NCBI GenBank assembly: GCA_022225965.2
Contig: JAKJXP020000108.1
Span: 62,001-126,000 of the forward strand
DNA from: Diatrype stigma
Lineage: Eukaryota; Ascomycota; Sordariomycetes; Xylariales; Diatrypaceae
DNA: 64,000 bases
Reading direction: 5' to 3'
Positions 22,963 to 34,266 of the stretch are shown here, piece by piece. Each line of letters opens with the position of its first letter. Position 1 is the stretch's first letter. A model generated the notes under the pieces. It worked only from the letters and a program-made list of their open reading frames with translations. It had not been told where the DNA came from and made no database searches. Position numbers and translations under genes: made by a program.

Positions 22963-24137
22963 AATACTTTGTATTAAATTTAATAATATACGCTTAACTT
23001 ATTACTTTCGTATTAATTTTTTTAAATAGCTTTGTTTATGCTTAACTATTATATTATTACCTTTTAGCTATTTATATTTTTTATAAATGTTTAGCTTTTT
23101 ATTAAATATTTAACGTAATAATTAATATATATAAAGCCAGTTATAATATTTTAAAATAAAATAGTTATAACGAATAATATAAAAAAGAACTCTTAAAATT
23201 AAATTGCCGTTAAATCGAATAAAAAGCGACATATAAATAACGAAAACGAAAAAGCAACTTCCGTTACTTTATAAAATAAAGAAAAACTATTAGCGATTAT
23301 TTAACGTTAAAACGGTAAAAAAGCCTAATACGTAAAGGTTTTTATAGTCGTAAAGATTTCGAAGGCATTTATATATATATAATTAATAAATAATAATTAT
23401 TTAATCGTATTATAAACGTTTTTATTTATATTTTAAGTAAAGACATTATTTAATTATTAATTAAAACAAGAACGAAACTTATTTAAAACGAAAGGAAATA
23501 AAACTTATGTATTAAATAAATTACAAAAAATAAAGTAAAACGAAGAAGATTAATTGCTTTTATTATTACATAACATACGAATAAAGTCTTACGAAATAAT
23601 GAACTTTCGAAATATTTAAGCCGAATATTTAACGAACGGTTTATAAAAAAACGAATTATTTTTATTATAATAATAAAGACAGGTTATTTATCTTTTAATT
23701 AAAGACATTCTTTAATTAAAAAATACGATTAAATGTTTTTATAATAAAGTAGGCCATTTATTTATATTAATAATTACTGGCATTTATAATTATATTTATG
23801 TTTATATTTAATTATTATAATTAAATAAATGCAATTATAAATGCAATTATAAGTGCAATTATAAGTACTTATAGTTATTAATATTAATATAAATAAGTAA
23901 CTTATATAAATAAAAAATGCACCTAATTAAGGAATTAAAACCTATAATTAAGTAGTAATAAGTAAATAAATAGCAATAAATAAGTAAATAATAATAAATA
24001 AGTAAATAATAATAAGTAAATAAGTAATAATAAGTAAATAAATAATAACAATAATTAGGTTATTTATATAAGCTAAGTAGTTGTTATTTATTAAGTAGTT
24101 TATAATAATTAAGTATAATAATAAGTATAATAATAAA
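22963..24137. repeat. RIP-degraded AT-rich DNA left of the gypsy element
   Basis: Almost only A and T, very rich in TpA, with simple runs of AATAAGTA-like units near 23,940-24,130 and a GCAATTATAA-type unit repeated near 23,840. This looks like mutated repeat DNA. No gene is visible. Confidence 0.6.
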
Positions 24138-24344
24138 TATTACGAATTATTAGCTTCGTTTCGGAAATCCGAATTCCATTAGCTATGTAAAATTCTAAGC
24201 TGAGGAAAAAAAGGAAAGGGAAAAGTAAAACAAAGAAGCTATAGGCTTCTGTTATGGGTTGCTATTATAGGACCCACTTGCATGTTAATGCCGTCCCGTT
24301 TTCTTATTTCTTATTTTTCTTTATTATTTGTAACTATCGTAACA
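24138..24344 (-). repeat. LTR of gypsy element (3' LTR by pol orientation)
   Basis: A direct repeat of 32494-32701 with many C-to-T and G-to-A differences. It starts TATTACG where the other copy has TGTTACG and ends CGTAACA, so the ancestral ends are TG..CA. The flanking 5 bp are ATAAA on the left and ATAAG after the right LTR, a plausible RIP-altered target duplication. Confidence 0.85.
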
Positions 24345-24394
24345 TTATTCCCCCCTTTAAAAAAGCTTCGTTCCGGAGCTTTTTCCTTTAAGAG

Positions 24395-24490
24395 TATTCT
24401 GCAAAAAGGGAAGTCCGGCCGGGGCTCGAACGCAAATGCTTTTTAAATAACGGAGGGGTATTTTCGGTTTTACGCATTTCGCTATTATAT
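24395..24490 (-). repeat. tRNA-like sequence next to the gypsy 3' LTR
   Basis: The minus strand reads GGGCCCGATAATATAATAGCG, then about 45 nt, then GCGTTCGAGCCCCGGCC. The second part matches a Pol III box B and T-arm. The first could be a RIP-altered box A (GATGGTGTAGTGGCG-like). The opening GGCCCG can pair imperfectly with the closing CCGGCC region. It could be a tRNA relic or the head of a SINE. Confidence 0.4.
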
Positions 24491-24903
24491 TATCGGGCCC
24501 TTATTATTTAAATATATAACGTTATGCGTTTTTCATATTTGCTTATTAATATAATTTTTATAAAATCCGCTTATAAGCCCTTTTATTGTTTTTTTTGCCG
24601 ATAAATAATTAATTCATACGTTTTCGTTTTCGCAACTTCCGGATAGAAATTAATAATGTCGCATTATTTTCTTTATATAGAAAATTAAATTTATTCGATT
24701 CCGCGGCTTTCCGTTATACCTTTAATCGTTTCGGGGATTCTAGTTATTTTGGGTTTTTGTCGTAATATTTTTTTAAAAATAACGGATTATTTTTAAAGCC
24801 ATTCGTATTATATTATTCGGAATTGGAATTTATTTTTTTATTATACGTTATATTATAATTTCGTACGATATATGCGAAAAGAAAGTATCCGTATAATTTT
24901 ATA

Positions 24904-26629
24904 ATAAAATGCCAAGAAATTAACCATTTCGCTAATAATCTTTTACATAACATATAAAGAATTAGCAGTATTTATATAACATATGTAAATAATTCTTTAT
25001 TCGTATTTAAATAAATATGCGCCCGCGTTTATATCTTTATATTTTTTTTTCCATTAGCCGACGTTTTGGCGGCTAGCTAATAGGCTAAAAAGTGCAAACA
25101 TTTTAAATACGTTAAACCCTTAAACATATAAGTATTGCCAATTCCGAAATAGCCTTTTTAAACTTGCGGCAATTACGTATTAACCGTTTAATTAAGTGGT
25201 TCTTAATTAATTTGCCGTTAGCTATTTGCATTTATAAACGAATAAAAGGCCTAAAACTAACTTAAGGCTCGAATTTAAGCGCATAAAAATTCCATTTATT
25301 TATATTATATAAATATAATATAATAAAATGCTAAAAAATTAGCCATTTCGTTAATAACCTTTTATATAACGTATAAAAAATTAATAATATTTATATAATA
25401 TATATAAATAATTTCTTATTCGTATTTAAATAAATATGCGCCCGCATTTATACCTTTATATTAGGAATTATTTATATATATTATATAAGGTTTGTCCGTA
25501 ATTGCTGTACTTGGCAGCTTGGTTCGAACCGCAACCTGCCGCACCTTGGTGGCCTTTTGGCAAAAAGGGAAACGACGCGGCACCGCTGCGCCATCGACCC
25601 GGTGGCAACTCGATCGGGATTGGGTGGAACGACGACTAGGGTCACTAGGAAGCCCTTTCGAAATAAGGCGTTTTTTCGAATTTTATAACGCAAAATCAAA
25701 GTTTCGCTTGCCGTGCGATAACGGCTAAAATGCGTTAATCGGTAACGCCGCGCATAAAAATCCGACCGGCCTAATAATTCGATATTTGCTATTCTGTACC
25801 GAAACAAAGCGGATACGACGCTAATGCGATACGATACCGCTTCGATATTTAATTAATAATTATATCGAACAGCGTATTTAAAGCTTGCCTTTATCGACGA
25901 GCAAAAATTTTCCAAACAGGTGGGTTTCGTTTAGGCCGAAGGACGATAATTAATCGACGAAAAAACGAAAAGCGACGCGACCTTATTTGGATATTATAAT
26001 ATAAAACCGGAGGGATTTAAAGTAACGACAGATTTGGCATTTTAAAGGTTTTCTTATTAAGTAATACGTAAACAAATCCGGCATGGCCTTATAGGCCGTC
26101 GACCGCGTAATATAATATATATATATATATATTATATAAATATTATTAATTTTTTATACGTTATATAAAAGATTATTAACGAAATGGCTAATTTTTTGGC
26201 ATTTTGTAATATTATATTTATATAAATTAAATAAATAAAGCTTTTATACGTTTAAATTTAAGCTTTAAACTGGCTTTGTGCCTTTTATTCGTTTATAAAC
26301 GTAAATAATTAACGGCGAATTAATTAAAAACTATTTAATTAAACGGTTAATGCGTAATTGCCGTAAATCCAAAAAGGCTATTTCGGAATTGGCAACATTT
26401 ATATATTTAAGGATTTAACGTATTTAAGATGTTTGTATTTTTTAGCTTACTAATTAGCCGCCGAAACGTCGGCTAATAAAGAGGGAAATAATATAAAGGT
26501 ATAAGCGCGGGCGCATATTTATTTAAGTACGGATAAGAAATTATTTGCATATGTTATATAAATATTGCTAATTTTTTATACGTTATATAAAAGGTTATTA
26601 ACGAAATGGCTAGTTTTTTGGCATTTTGT
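24904..26629. mobile_element. Nested palindromic TIR element inside the gypsy element
   Basis: The left end (after TA at 24902-24903) reads ATAAAATGCC. The right end reads GGCATTTTGT followed by TA (26630-26631). Inverted similarity extends over roughly 400 bp, interrupted by RIP-type changes. The terminal motif recurs internally as a direct copy at 25,323 and as an inverted copy ending at 26,207, so it is either a compound element or one copy inserted in another. The interruption of gypsy pol suggests it inserted after the retrotransposon. Confidence 0.65.
25480..25620 (-). repeat. tRNA-derived SINE-like core within the nested element
   Basis: In contrast to the surrounding AT-rich DNA, this segment has balanced composition. 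On the minus strand it shows GATGGCGCAGCGGTGCCGCG (a good Pol III box A) and, about 50 nt later, GGTTCGAACC (box B), followed by an AT-rich tail. That layout matches tRNA-derived SINEs. The surrounding normal-composition DNA runs to about 25,760. Short open frames across it look incidental. Confidence 0.5.
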
Positions 26630-29600
26630 TACAAATTCCTTATTTCCTTTTGCCATTTGGATTAATCCTTTTTTCGTTCGAACCTTTAAGCGCTTGTTTT
26701 GGCATTAGTATATTTAGGTATTTCCGTAATCGGTCGGCATAAAAGGTATAAAAACCTTTTTATAATTCGGATAATTCGAGTTTATACGAATATTTATTTA
26801 TTTCGGTTATGCGATAATAATTTCGTATTATTAGGTAATTTAGCTTATCGTTTGGTCGATTAGTTAGGGTATTTCTTTTTTTAAGGATGTAAACGTAATT
26901 TCCGGATTTAAAGTCGGGTTTTCGACGGTATTTATTTGCTTACGTATATATTTGTTTCTGGGATTTAGCGAACGCTTTACGTGCGATAAAAAGGAATCTT
27001 TATAATGTATTGGAAATTTATTAAAAAAATTTTATTAAGTTTTTTACGGGCTAGAAAATTCTTTAATGCTGTAATACGTTTGTTTTAATTAAAGAATTAT
27101 GGCATAAAAAACCGCGTTTAACCTTATAAAAGAATAAATCGATTAATTTATAGGTTAAGCTTATTTATATAAAGTCCATTACGAATATGGCTAAGAATTA
27201 ATTATTTTGATAATAATTAATAAATATTCAGAGTTTTTAATTTATATATGGGTTTATTATTTTTGTTTATTTTGTTATTTACGAATGTTCGGTTAAAAAT
27301 AATTTCCATTTAATGCCGAAGATTAATGATAATTCGTTTATAAAATCGGCGATAAATTGCGGCCTTTTGTTGTTAATTATTGTTTAGAATATATCGTATA
27401 TTTGAAAAGGGCCGTGATAATATATTAATGCTACGTTTTTAGCGGTAGCCGATTTGGTATAAGGGATATTTCATAATTTCTTTTTTAAACGGTCGATTAT
27501 AATTAATATATTATTTTTTTCATATTTGTTTATAAGCATAGAATGGAAATTTATAACGATGTAGTTCCAAGTTTTAAAAGATATGGGTAAAGAATGGAAT
27601 AATTTAGGGATTTTGTTAGTCGGATTTTTCGCCGCTTTGTAAAAGCAATTATTTACGAATTAAACGACGTTTGTAATTTAATTAAGCCATTAGTATTATT
27701 AAGTAATTAAGCGATTTGTTTTATAACGTTTTAAATGGCCTGTCGTTATTTGATAATATATTTCCGTTAATAATTATACACGTAAATTATTAACGTTAAA
27801 TATTATAAAACGATTTTTTTTATAATATTAGCCTTTTTTGCATAAATAATTTACGAGGTTTTAAATTACGTATTTGCTTTTTATATATTTCCAATTCCGA
27901 ATATATAGCGTTGGTTTTTAATAATTTATCGATTAATTTTATTTCGAATATTTCGGGTAAAGATAAATTCTTATTAAAAAGATGTATTATATCGTTATTA
28001 AATAAGAGTTCCTTTTGTTGCGTATTGTTTTATAATATCCTTATTTAATCGGGAACTTATTCGAACATGGTTATTATACGATAAGCGTTTTTTTCTTTTT
28101 TATGTCTTAAGATTTTCCGATTTTCGAAATAAGACATCAAATAATATATTATTTTTTTCGGGTCGATAAGTAATTATAAAGTAATATTAAGATAGCATTT
28201 TTGTTTATTCTGTTTGGCGTAAGTTAAGGATTTATTTAATGGCGAAATATTTTAATATTCGGTAATTAGTTACGATTTCGAATGGTATTTTCCGTTAAAG
28301 ACTTATTAATTTAGGCTTTTAAATTTGTAAAGCATAAATTATAGCTATTAATTCCTTATTATATATTAAATAATTATGTTTGGCTTTTTATATATTTTTA
28401 AAATAATAAGCTATAAAATGCTAGTTATTTTTTTCGTCGTTGCGTTATAGTAATATCCTTGTTATAACGTTATTAAAAGCGTTTATTTTTATTTTTATTT
28501 CTAAATCGTAAGAGAAATAACGCAGAATGGGTGTTATTATAAGTTTATTTTTAAGGCTTTTAAAAGCTTTTAGTCGATTCGGTCGATTTATATCGAAAAT
28601 CTTTTCTTTACGTATTAATTCTATTAAGAGACGTACGATTCGATTATATTTATATACGAATTTGTAATAAAAGTTATAAAAGCCGAAAAAGAATTGGATT
28701 TTTTTAAGCTTTTTTGGAACCCTTTATTTTTAAAGGATAAAAGTTTTAGCGAAATTAACGGCAATGCCGTTCGTATTTATAATAAAGCCCAAAAATTTAA
28801 TTTAGGTTATATAAAATTTGCATTTATTTAGATTAATTTATAAGCCGGTTTTTTTAAAATCGTTATAAGATTTTATTAATATATTAAACGTAATCATTTA
28901 TATTTTTGGAAAAAATTAAGATGTTATTAATATATGCGTTATAAAAATTATTTAAATAATTGAATAATATATTATTAATAAATCGTTAAAAATTTATTAG
29001 CCCGTTCGTAAGTTCGAAAGGTAATACTTTATATTTATATGTTTTATATTTTATACGGAAAATAATTAAGTTTTCGTTTTTAAGGCGGATTCGTATGTAA
29101 TAAAAGGCTTATCGGATATCGATTTTTGTGAATATGTTTGCTTTCGAAATCCGCGCCAGAATTTCTTCGATTAAAAATAAAGAATATTTATTCTTAATTA
29201 TAAGCGCATTTAATTTTCGGAAGTTTACGTAAAAACGTAATTCTTTATTAAGTTTTGGGCTATTAAAACGGAAGCAGTTCATGATACGTCGCTGAATATA
29301 ATGAATTCCTTTTAAATATCTTTAATTAAATATTTCCAATAGGCTTTTAATTTTTTTAGGGACATTTTATATAAAGAGCCGAACCCTAGGTTTTTTGGGT
29401 TTCTTTCGATTTCGATTTTGTGGTTTATTTTTTTTACCTTTTATTTCGGAATGGAAATAAGTCGTTTAATTCGGTTTTGTTAAATATATTTAGGTAATTA
29501 TGATATGCTTTCGGAATAACTTTTAATATTCGTTTTTTTTAATTCCTTTTTATTTTCGATAAGTTTATCGATTTCGTATAGCGTTATTACGGTTATGCTT

Positions 29601-32493
29601 TTCCTTATTTCGGGATTTTAGGTAAAGCGTTAAAATGTTACGGCTTCGATTATGGCTATGTTTAAAAGGCGGTATTTATATTAATAAAATCCTTTTTGCA
29701 ATACGTATGGTTCTTATAAATTTCGTTCCGGAAATATATCCTTTATGTCGTTTTATTCTTAAGATAATTTTTTCTTATTCGTTTATTTCAGTTATTTTTC
29801 CATTTAACGGATTTCAGGTAAGCGTCGTAAGGTAGGACTTTGTTTTGGGGCTTTTATATAGTGCTTTGTTGCTTAATTAAAAGTAATTCGAAAGATTATA
29901 AAGGATTCAGTTATAGCGGCTGTTTTTAATTGTTTAATTCGATTTTTAATTTATAAAGAAGCCTTTATATTATCGGAATGCTTTAGAGCTTTTATTAAAC
30001 AAATATTGGGCTAATTCTTATAAAATTACGTTCGTTATTGCGTTTTTTTTTTTTTTTGCTTATTAATTCTTGCTTTCGATAAATATTCTTTTAAAATTTC
30101 TTATTATCGTTTAAAATTAAGTTTATAATATTATTTATTTCAATATTAAGAATAAAATTTAATAATCATTTTTTAGAATAAATAAAACGTTTATTTAATG
30201 GATTAATAATGACTTAATACCGTTTAAATCATATTCGACCGATGATTATGTTATATTTTATGTTTAGAACGATAAATGGTACCCGGTTAAGTTTTCGTTT
30301 ATGCGTTTTAAAGTTAAGAAAAATAAAGGCATCGATTAGTTATATAGCTTATTTATCGAAGCCTTTTATGCGGTATGGTTTAAATCCAGTAACGAATTAT
30401 ATTTTTAAATGCTTTAATATTTTTTTATAAAGTTTATATTAATAAATAACAAACCATTTGCTTTCGTATCGTTAAGAAAAGCTTTAGTAATTAATAATAA
30501 TCCATTATAAATTACGGTATTAATAAAAAATAAGGGTTTTTTTATGGATTTGCTATAAAAAATTAAATGGTATTTTAATTTCGATATTTATTAATGATAT
30601 TTCTTTTAAAAGGGAATCCACTTATTTTAAGGTATTTATTTTTCTTATTTTTTATCGTTTTGAATTAACTTGCGCAAATTCGATTTAAATTTAATATAAC
30701 GATTTATAATGCGGCTGATTTTAGCCTTGCGTTTTTCGGGAATTAGGTTTCGATTGGGATTTTTGGAGCAGTTTCGTAAAATATGGCCTTTTTTGGCGCA
30801 AATAAAGCATCGTTTTTTAAAAGCATATTATTGGACCTATTTAGGAATAAATCTTTAATTTCGATTGTTGTTATTATTTATAGCGAAAATGCTATTAGCG
30901 GGAATATTATTGGTTCGAGCGATTTGTTTTTGGTGCTTTTTTTATCGCTTTTGTTACGATTGCCTTTATAAATTGCACTTTCGGGTTGCTTTTATTTATA
31001 AAACAACTTTATTTTAATAACGAATCGGACATATTTATCGAAAAAAACATTATCGTTTAAATAAGCATTTATAAAAGAGATTCGAATTTGTATCGTTAAT
31101 TTCTTGCGGAATTTAAATTTCTAAGAAGCTTTGGATTTATGGCATTCGTTAATAAGGCGTACGAAATTATTTTTAAATGTAATGTAATCGGTAAAGTTAA
31201 TTAAATCTAAACGTTAAAATTTAGCCTTAAATCTTTTTAATTGGTTCGGATTGTTATATTTAGTTTAAAGATGTTTTATTAAGGCGTTTAAAGTAATAAT
31301 TTGGTTTAAATGGAAAGATCGAAAATAAGATAAAATGTTTTTTATAGTAATGCTTTTAAGGCGTAACTTAATTTCGATAAGTTTAGTTTCGTTATTGGTA
31401 AAATAATTAGCATTTATCTTAAAACGAGTTTTCATTTATTAGTACCAATTCTTAAAATCGATTTTATTTAGTTTGTTATTAATATAAAAATTAAGAATAT
31501 TCAGTTTGTTATTTTTTTTAAACCGGTTGCGGTAAATATTTTAATAAATATACTGGCTTTACGTAATTGTTTCTTAAGAATTATAATTTCTTTATTTTTA
31601 TTAATGGTCTTATTAATTTGTTTTTTAATTAATCGATTAATAAGGCGATGTTTTCGTTACGTAAATTTTATTTTTAGCATTATGGAATTAGATTTTCGAT
31701 AGTTTGCTTAAATAATGGGTCTATTCGTATAAGGCGATAATGAAACGATTTAATTTTTGGATCAAGTTTAATATTTCCTTGGATTATTATTAAGTAATTA
31801 GGCCCATTAAAATTCGGACCTTAATTTTATAAAAAATAATATCGGGATTTTTGTTATACATATTACCGAAAGCGGTTATGTTTATAATACCGTTAGTATT
31901 AAGGAAAACGGCTTAACCGATATCGATTAAAGCGGTAAAAAAAAAACCGGTGCTATTAGTTTTTTTGCCGTAAGTGGCTATTGATTTATTTAATTTATTA
32001 ATAAGGTCGCAATAAAGTTCGTCGAATTAAAAGATCGCAATTATCCCTTTAATTTCCGCTTTTAAGAAAAACTTTTTGAAATTATTATAAGTAAAATTTT
32101 TAATAGGGTTCTTTTTATTTTTTTCGTAAGTAACGGATTTCTTTAAAATTAATGAAATAACGTCAATTAAATCGGAACGACGTCGGAATTAAGTCTTGGG
32201 GAACTTTTCGGGGTTTAAGGCAGTCCGATCGAATATAAATTCGTAAAACCGCAATTGTTTTCTAGCTTTTTTAACGGCTTTTGCCGTTTTTCCGGGTAAT
32301 TGCATTATAATGTTAATCCGTAATTCGTTAATTGCGTAAATCTTTATTATTCGCAATTTAATAGCATTAGGAATTAGGAATTTAAATTCGTAATTTTTAA
32401 GATATGCTTTAAGTTATTATTTAAGCTTTTATTTAATTAATTATAAAATATTATTATAAATCTTTTTAAATAAAGAAAACGAACTTAAAATTA

Positions 32494-32701
32494 TGTTACG
32501 AGCTATTAGCTTCGTTTCGGAAATCCGAATTTCATTAATTATATAAAACTTTAAGCTAAGAAAAAAAAAAGAAAAAAAAAAGCAAAACAAAGAAGTTATA
32601 AGCTTTTATTATAAGTTGTTATTATAAAATTTACTTATATATTAATGCCGTTTCGTTTTTTTATTTCTTATTTCTTTTTATTATTTATAATTATCGTAAT
32701 A
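32494..32701 (-). repeat. LTR of gypsy element (5' LTR by pol orientation)
   Basis: Direct repeat partner of 24138-24344. It begins TGTTACGAG and ends CGTAATA, and is more AT-shifted in its second half than the left copy. Confidence 0.85.
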
Positions 32702-33032
32702 ATAAGTGCAATAATAAGTAATATTATAATAAAAGCTAGCTATTTACGATTTAAATTAAGTTATAAGCTAATTATATCGAACTTAATGCGAATTATTTAT
32801 AACTTAAAATAAACGCTAAGCTAATTCGTTAAAGCTTAGCCCGTATTGGTATTAACCGCTTTAAGTATATATTGGCCGTTATGTACATATTAAGTTACTT
32901 TCTTATTTAAGATAGCCGATTTCATTTAACTTTTATAAAAACAAAAAGCGACATAATAACCCTTCGTTTTATTACGATATAAGCAAGCTTATAAACTTAC
33001 GTTAATACTTAGGCATAGCGCAAATGTTTTAA
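32702..33032. repeat. Right edge of the first AT-rich block
   Basis: AT-rich, TpA-rich sequence without genes, grading into normal composition at about 33,030. Confidence 0.5.
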
Positions 33033-33083
33033 TTTCCAGTACCGTACCAGCTGGAATAAGGCCTTTGCTTTATTCTGATTTAA
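33033..33083. repeat. Dispersed about 50-bp hairpin repeat, RIP-altered copy
   Basis: The sequence begins TTTCCAGTACCGTACCAGC and parallels 63,127-63,178 over about 50 bp. Most differences have C or G in the right copy and T or A here, as RIP would produce. Confidence 0.6.
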
Positions 33084-34266
33084 TGGGTATGCGTAGTTAT
33101 TCATTTCTTAGCATGTGTAACCCGTAGGTTTTTTGAAAAAAACAGTGGTTTTCTTTAAGTTACCTACGGTTAACCATTTCCAAGCCTTAGGCGCAGTTCT
33201 CGAACAAAAGCAGAAATATACTTATGGGGGGAAAGTGGAGATTTAGTGAGACAGAATTATCGCGTTCTTGGGGTTAATTGTAATTGTATCCACCTTTAGC
33301 AGGCTTAAATTCCAATTCCCGCCCCGGCGCTCCGGTCCAATGAGCTCACGACGTTCTGCTAAAGGATATCCTGCTTACGTTCAGCAGCTTTTTGGGCTTT
33401 TGGGGTCTGCTTTTGCTAGTATTATTTAACGAATACAAACGGACAGCGCAATTCGCAATAGCTTCATGTATGTATATTTTAACCTAAATGCGTAAGTAAT
33501 TACGTAATTTGTATATTTCTGGCAACGTATGATTAAAGGTTATAATAACGTCTTTAAATATGTCGGTAATACTATTTGCAGCCAGTATGATACTTACATA
33601 TAAGTGGCAGTTGGTCGGCAGAAAGAAAGGGAAAAAAAAAGGAAAAGAAGGAAGGAACAGAAGGAAGGAACAAAAGGTAAACAACGCGTATCGTAAGATT
33701 TTGGGTGGCGTTGTCATTAGCTTCAGCAGAATTCGGCTTGTTGCTCGAGAACAGAAGCATCGGAATTGACCGGCTGCTTATGTGATTATAGTGGGACGGA
33801 CACACAAATTCCGGCCGGGTCCAGTGAGTAGGAATGACAGGGTGCTCACGGGCCATAATTGTAAATATGCTTTTGATCGAGAACTGCGCCTTAGAGATGG
33901 CCGTGCTCGCCACCTAGTGCATCAGCGAATACATACGGCGGTGTAAGCTCAATGGCAAAATGTGCCGTCTAGAGTCGGTCGAGAGATCCTGGGAATGGAA
34001 CTTGACGAGTACCGGCAGAGCTGAGATTATGAGATGGGCCGTGGCCTCTGAATGCATCGTGGCGATGGTATGATTCCTGAACATTCTGTACTGAGGTGGT
34101 CTTACGTAAGGACAGAAGCGGGATCCGTAGTCAGTGCTGGACTGATACGGGCAAACAGCTGTTTGCCTGCCTTATTCGGTATAGCGTATCAAAACAATCT
34201 TTGTCAGCGCCATCGCTTGCGCAACGACGTCCCCATCCTTCGAATCCAGTCCGCAAGCGCGAAACA
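33084..34266. other. Intergenic region upstream of the JmjC gene
   Basis: An imperfect palindrome lies around 33,115-33,175 (AACCCGTAGGT ... ACCTACGGTTAAC). A GGAAGGAA purine tract lies near 33,630. The JmjC reading frame is open back to 34,096 but without family sequence. No other gene is supported. Confidence 0.4.

Larger units (their letters stand above)
24138..32701 (-). mobile_element. RIP-degraded Ty3/gypsy LTR retrotransposon
   Basis: About 8.56 kb bounded by direct repeats of about 207 bp. Read on the minus strand through many stop codons, it shows a gag zinc knuckle with C-x2-C-x4-H-x4-C spacing (about 30,766-30,809) and a gypsy reverse transcriptase. The RT active-site block reads like YIDD-ILIFSKN with DD changed to NN (about 28,900-28,950), followed by traces of KCKF, KFLGFII and FFFGFYNFY (28,650-28,850). 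Element order and LTRs therefore place the 5' LTR on the right. D-to-N codon changes and ubiquitous stops fit C-to-T mutation on both strands. The element is dead. A TIR element is nested at 24,904-26,629. Confidence 0.88.

Noticed and set aside
23930..24130. Regular AATAAGTA units resembling a CRISPR-like array
   Set aside because: Units are simple AT microsatellite repeats with no unique spacers, in a eukaryotic RIP-mutated block.
25481..25807. Open frames over the balanced-composition core in the nested element
   Set aside because: The sequence is better explained by Pol III-type box A and box B in a SINE-like repeat; the translations have no domain.
29635..30971. Plus-strand frames of 60-66 codons in the gypsy block
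   Set aside because: They are antisense to degraded gag-pol read on the minus strand and arise from AT-rich sequence.
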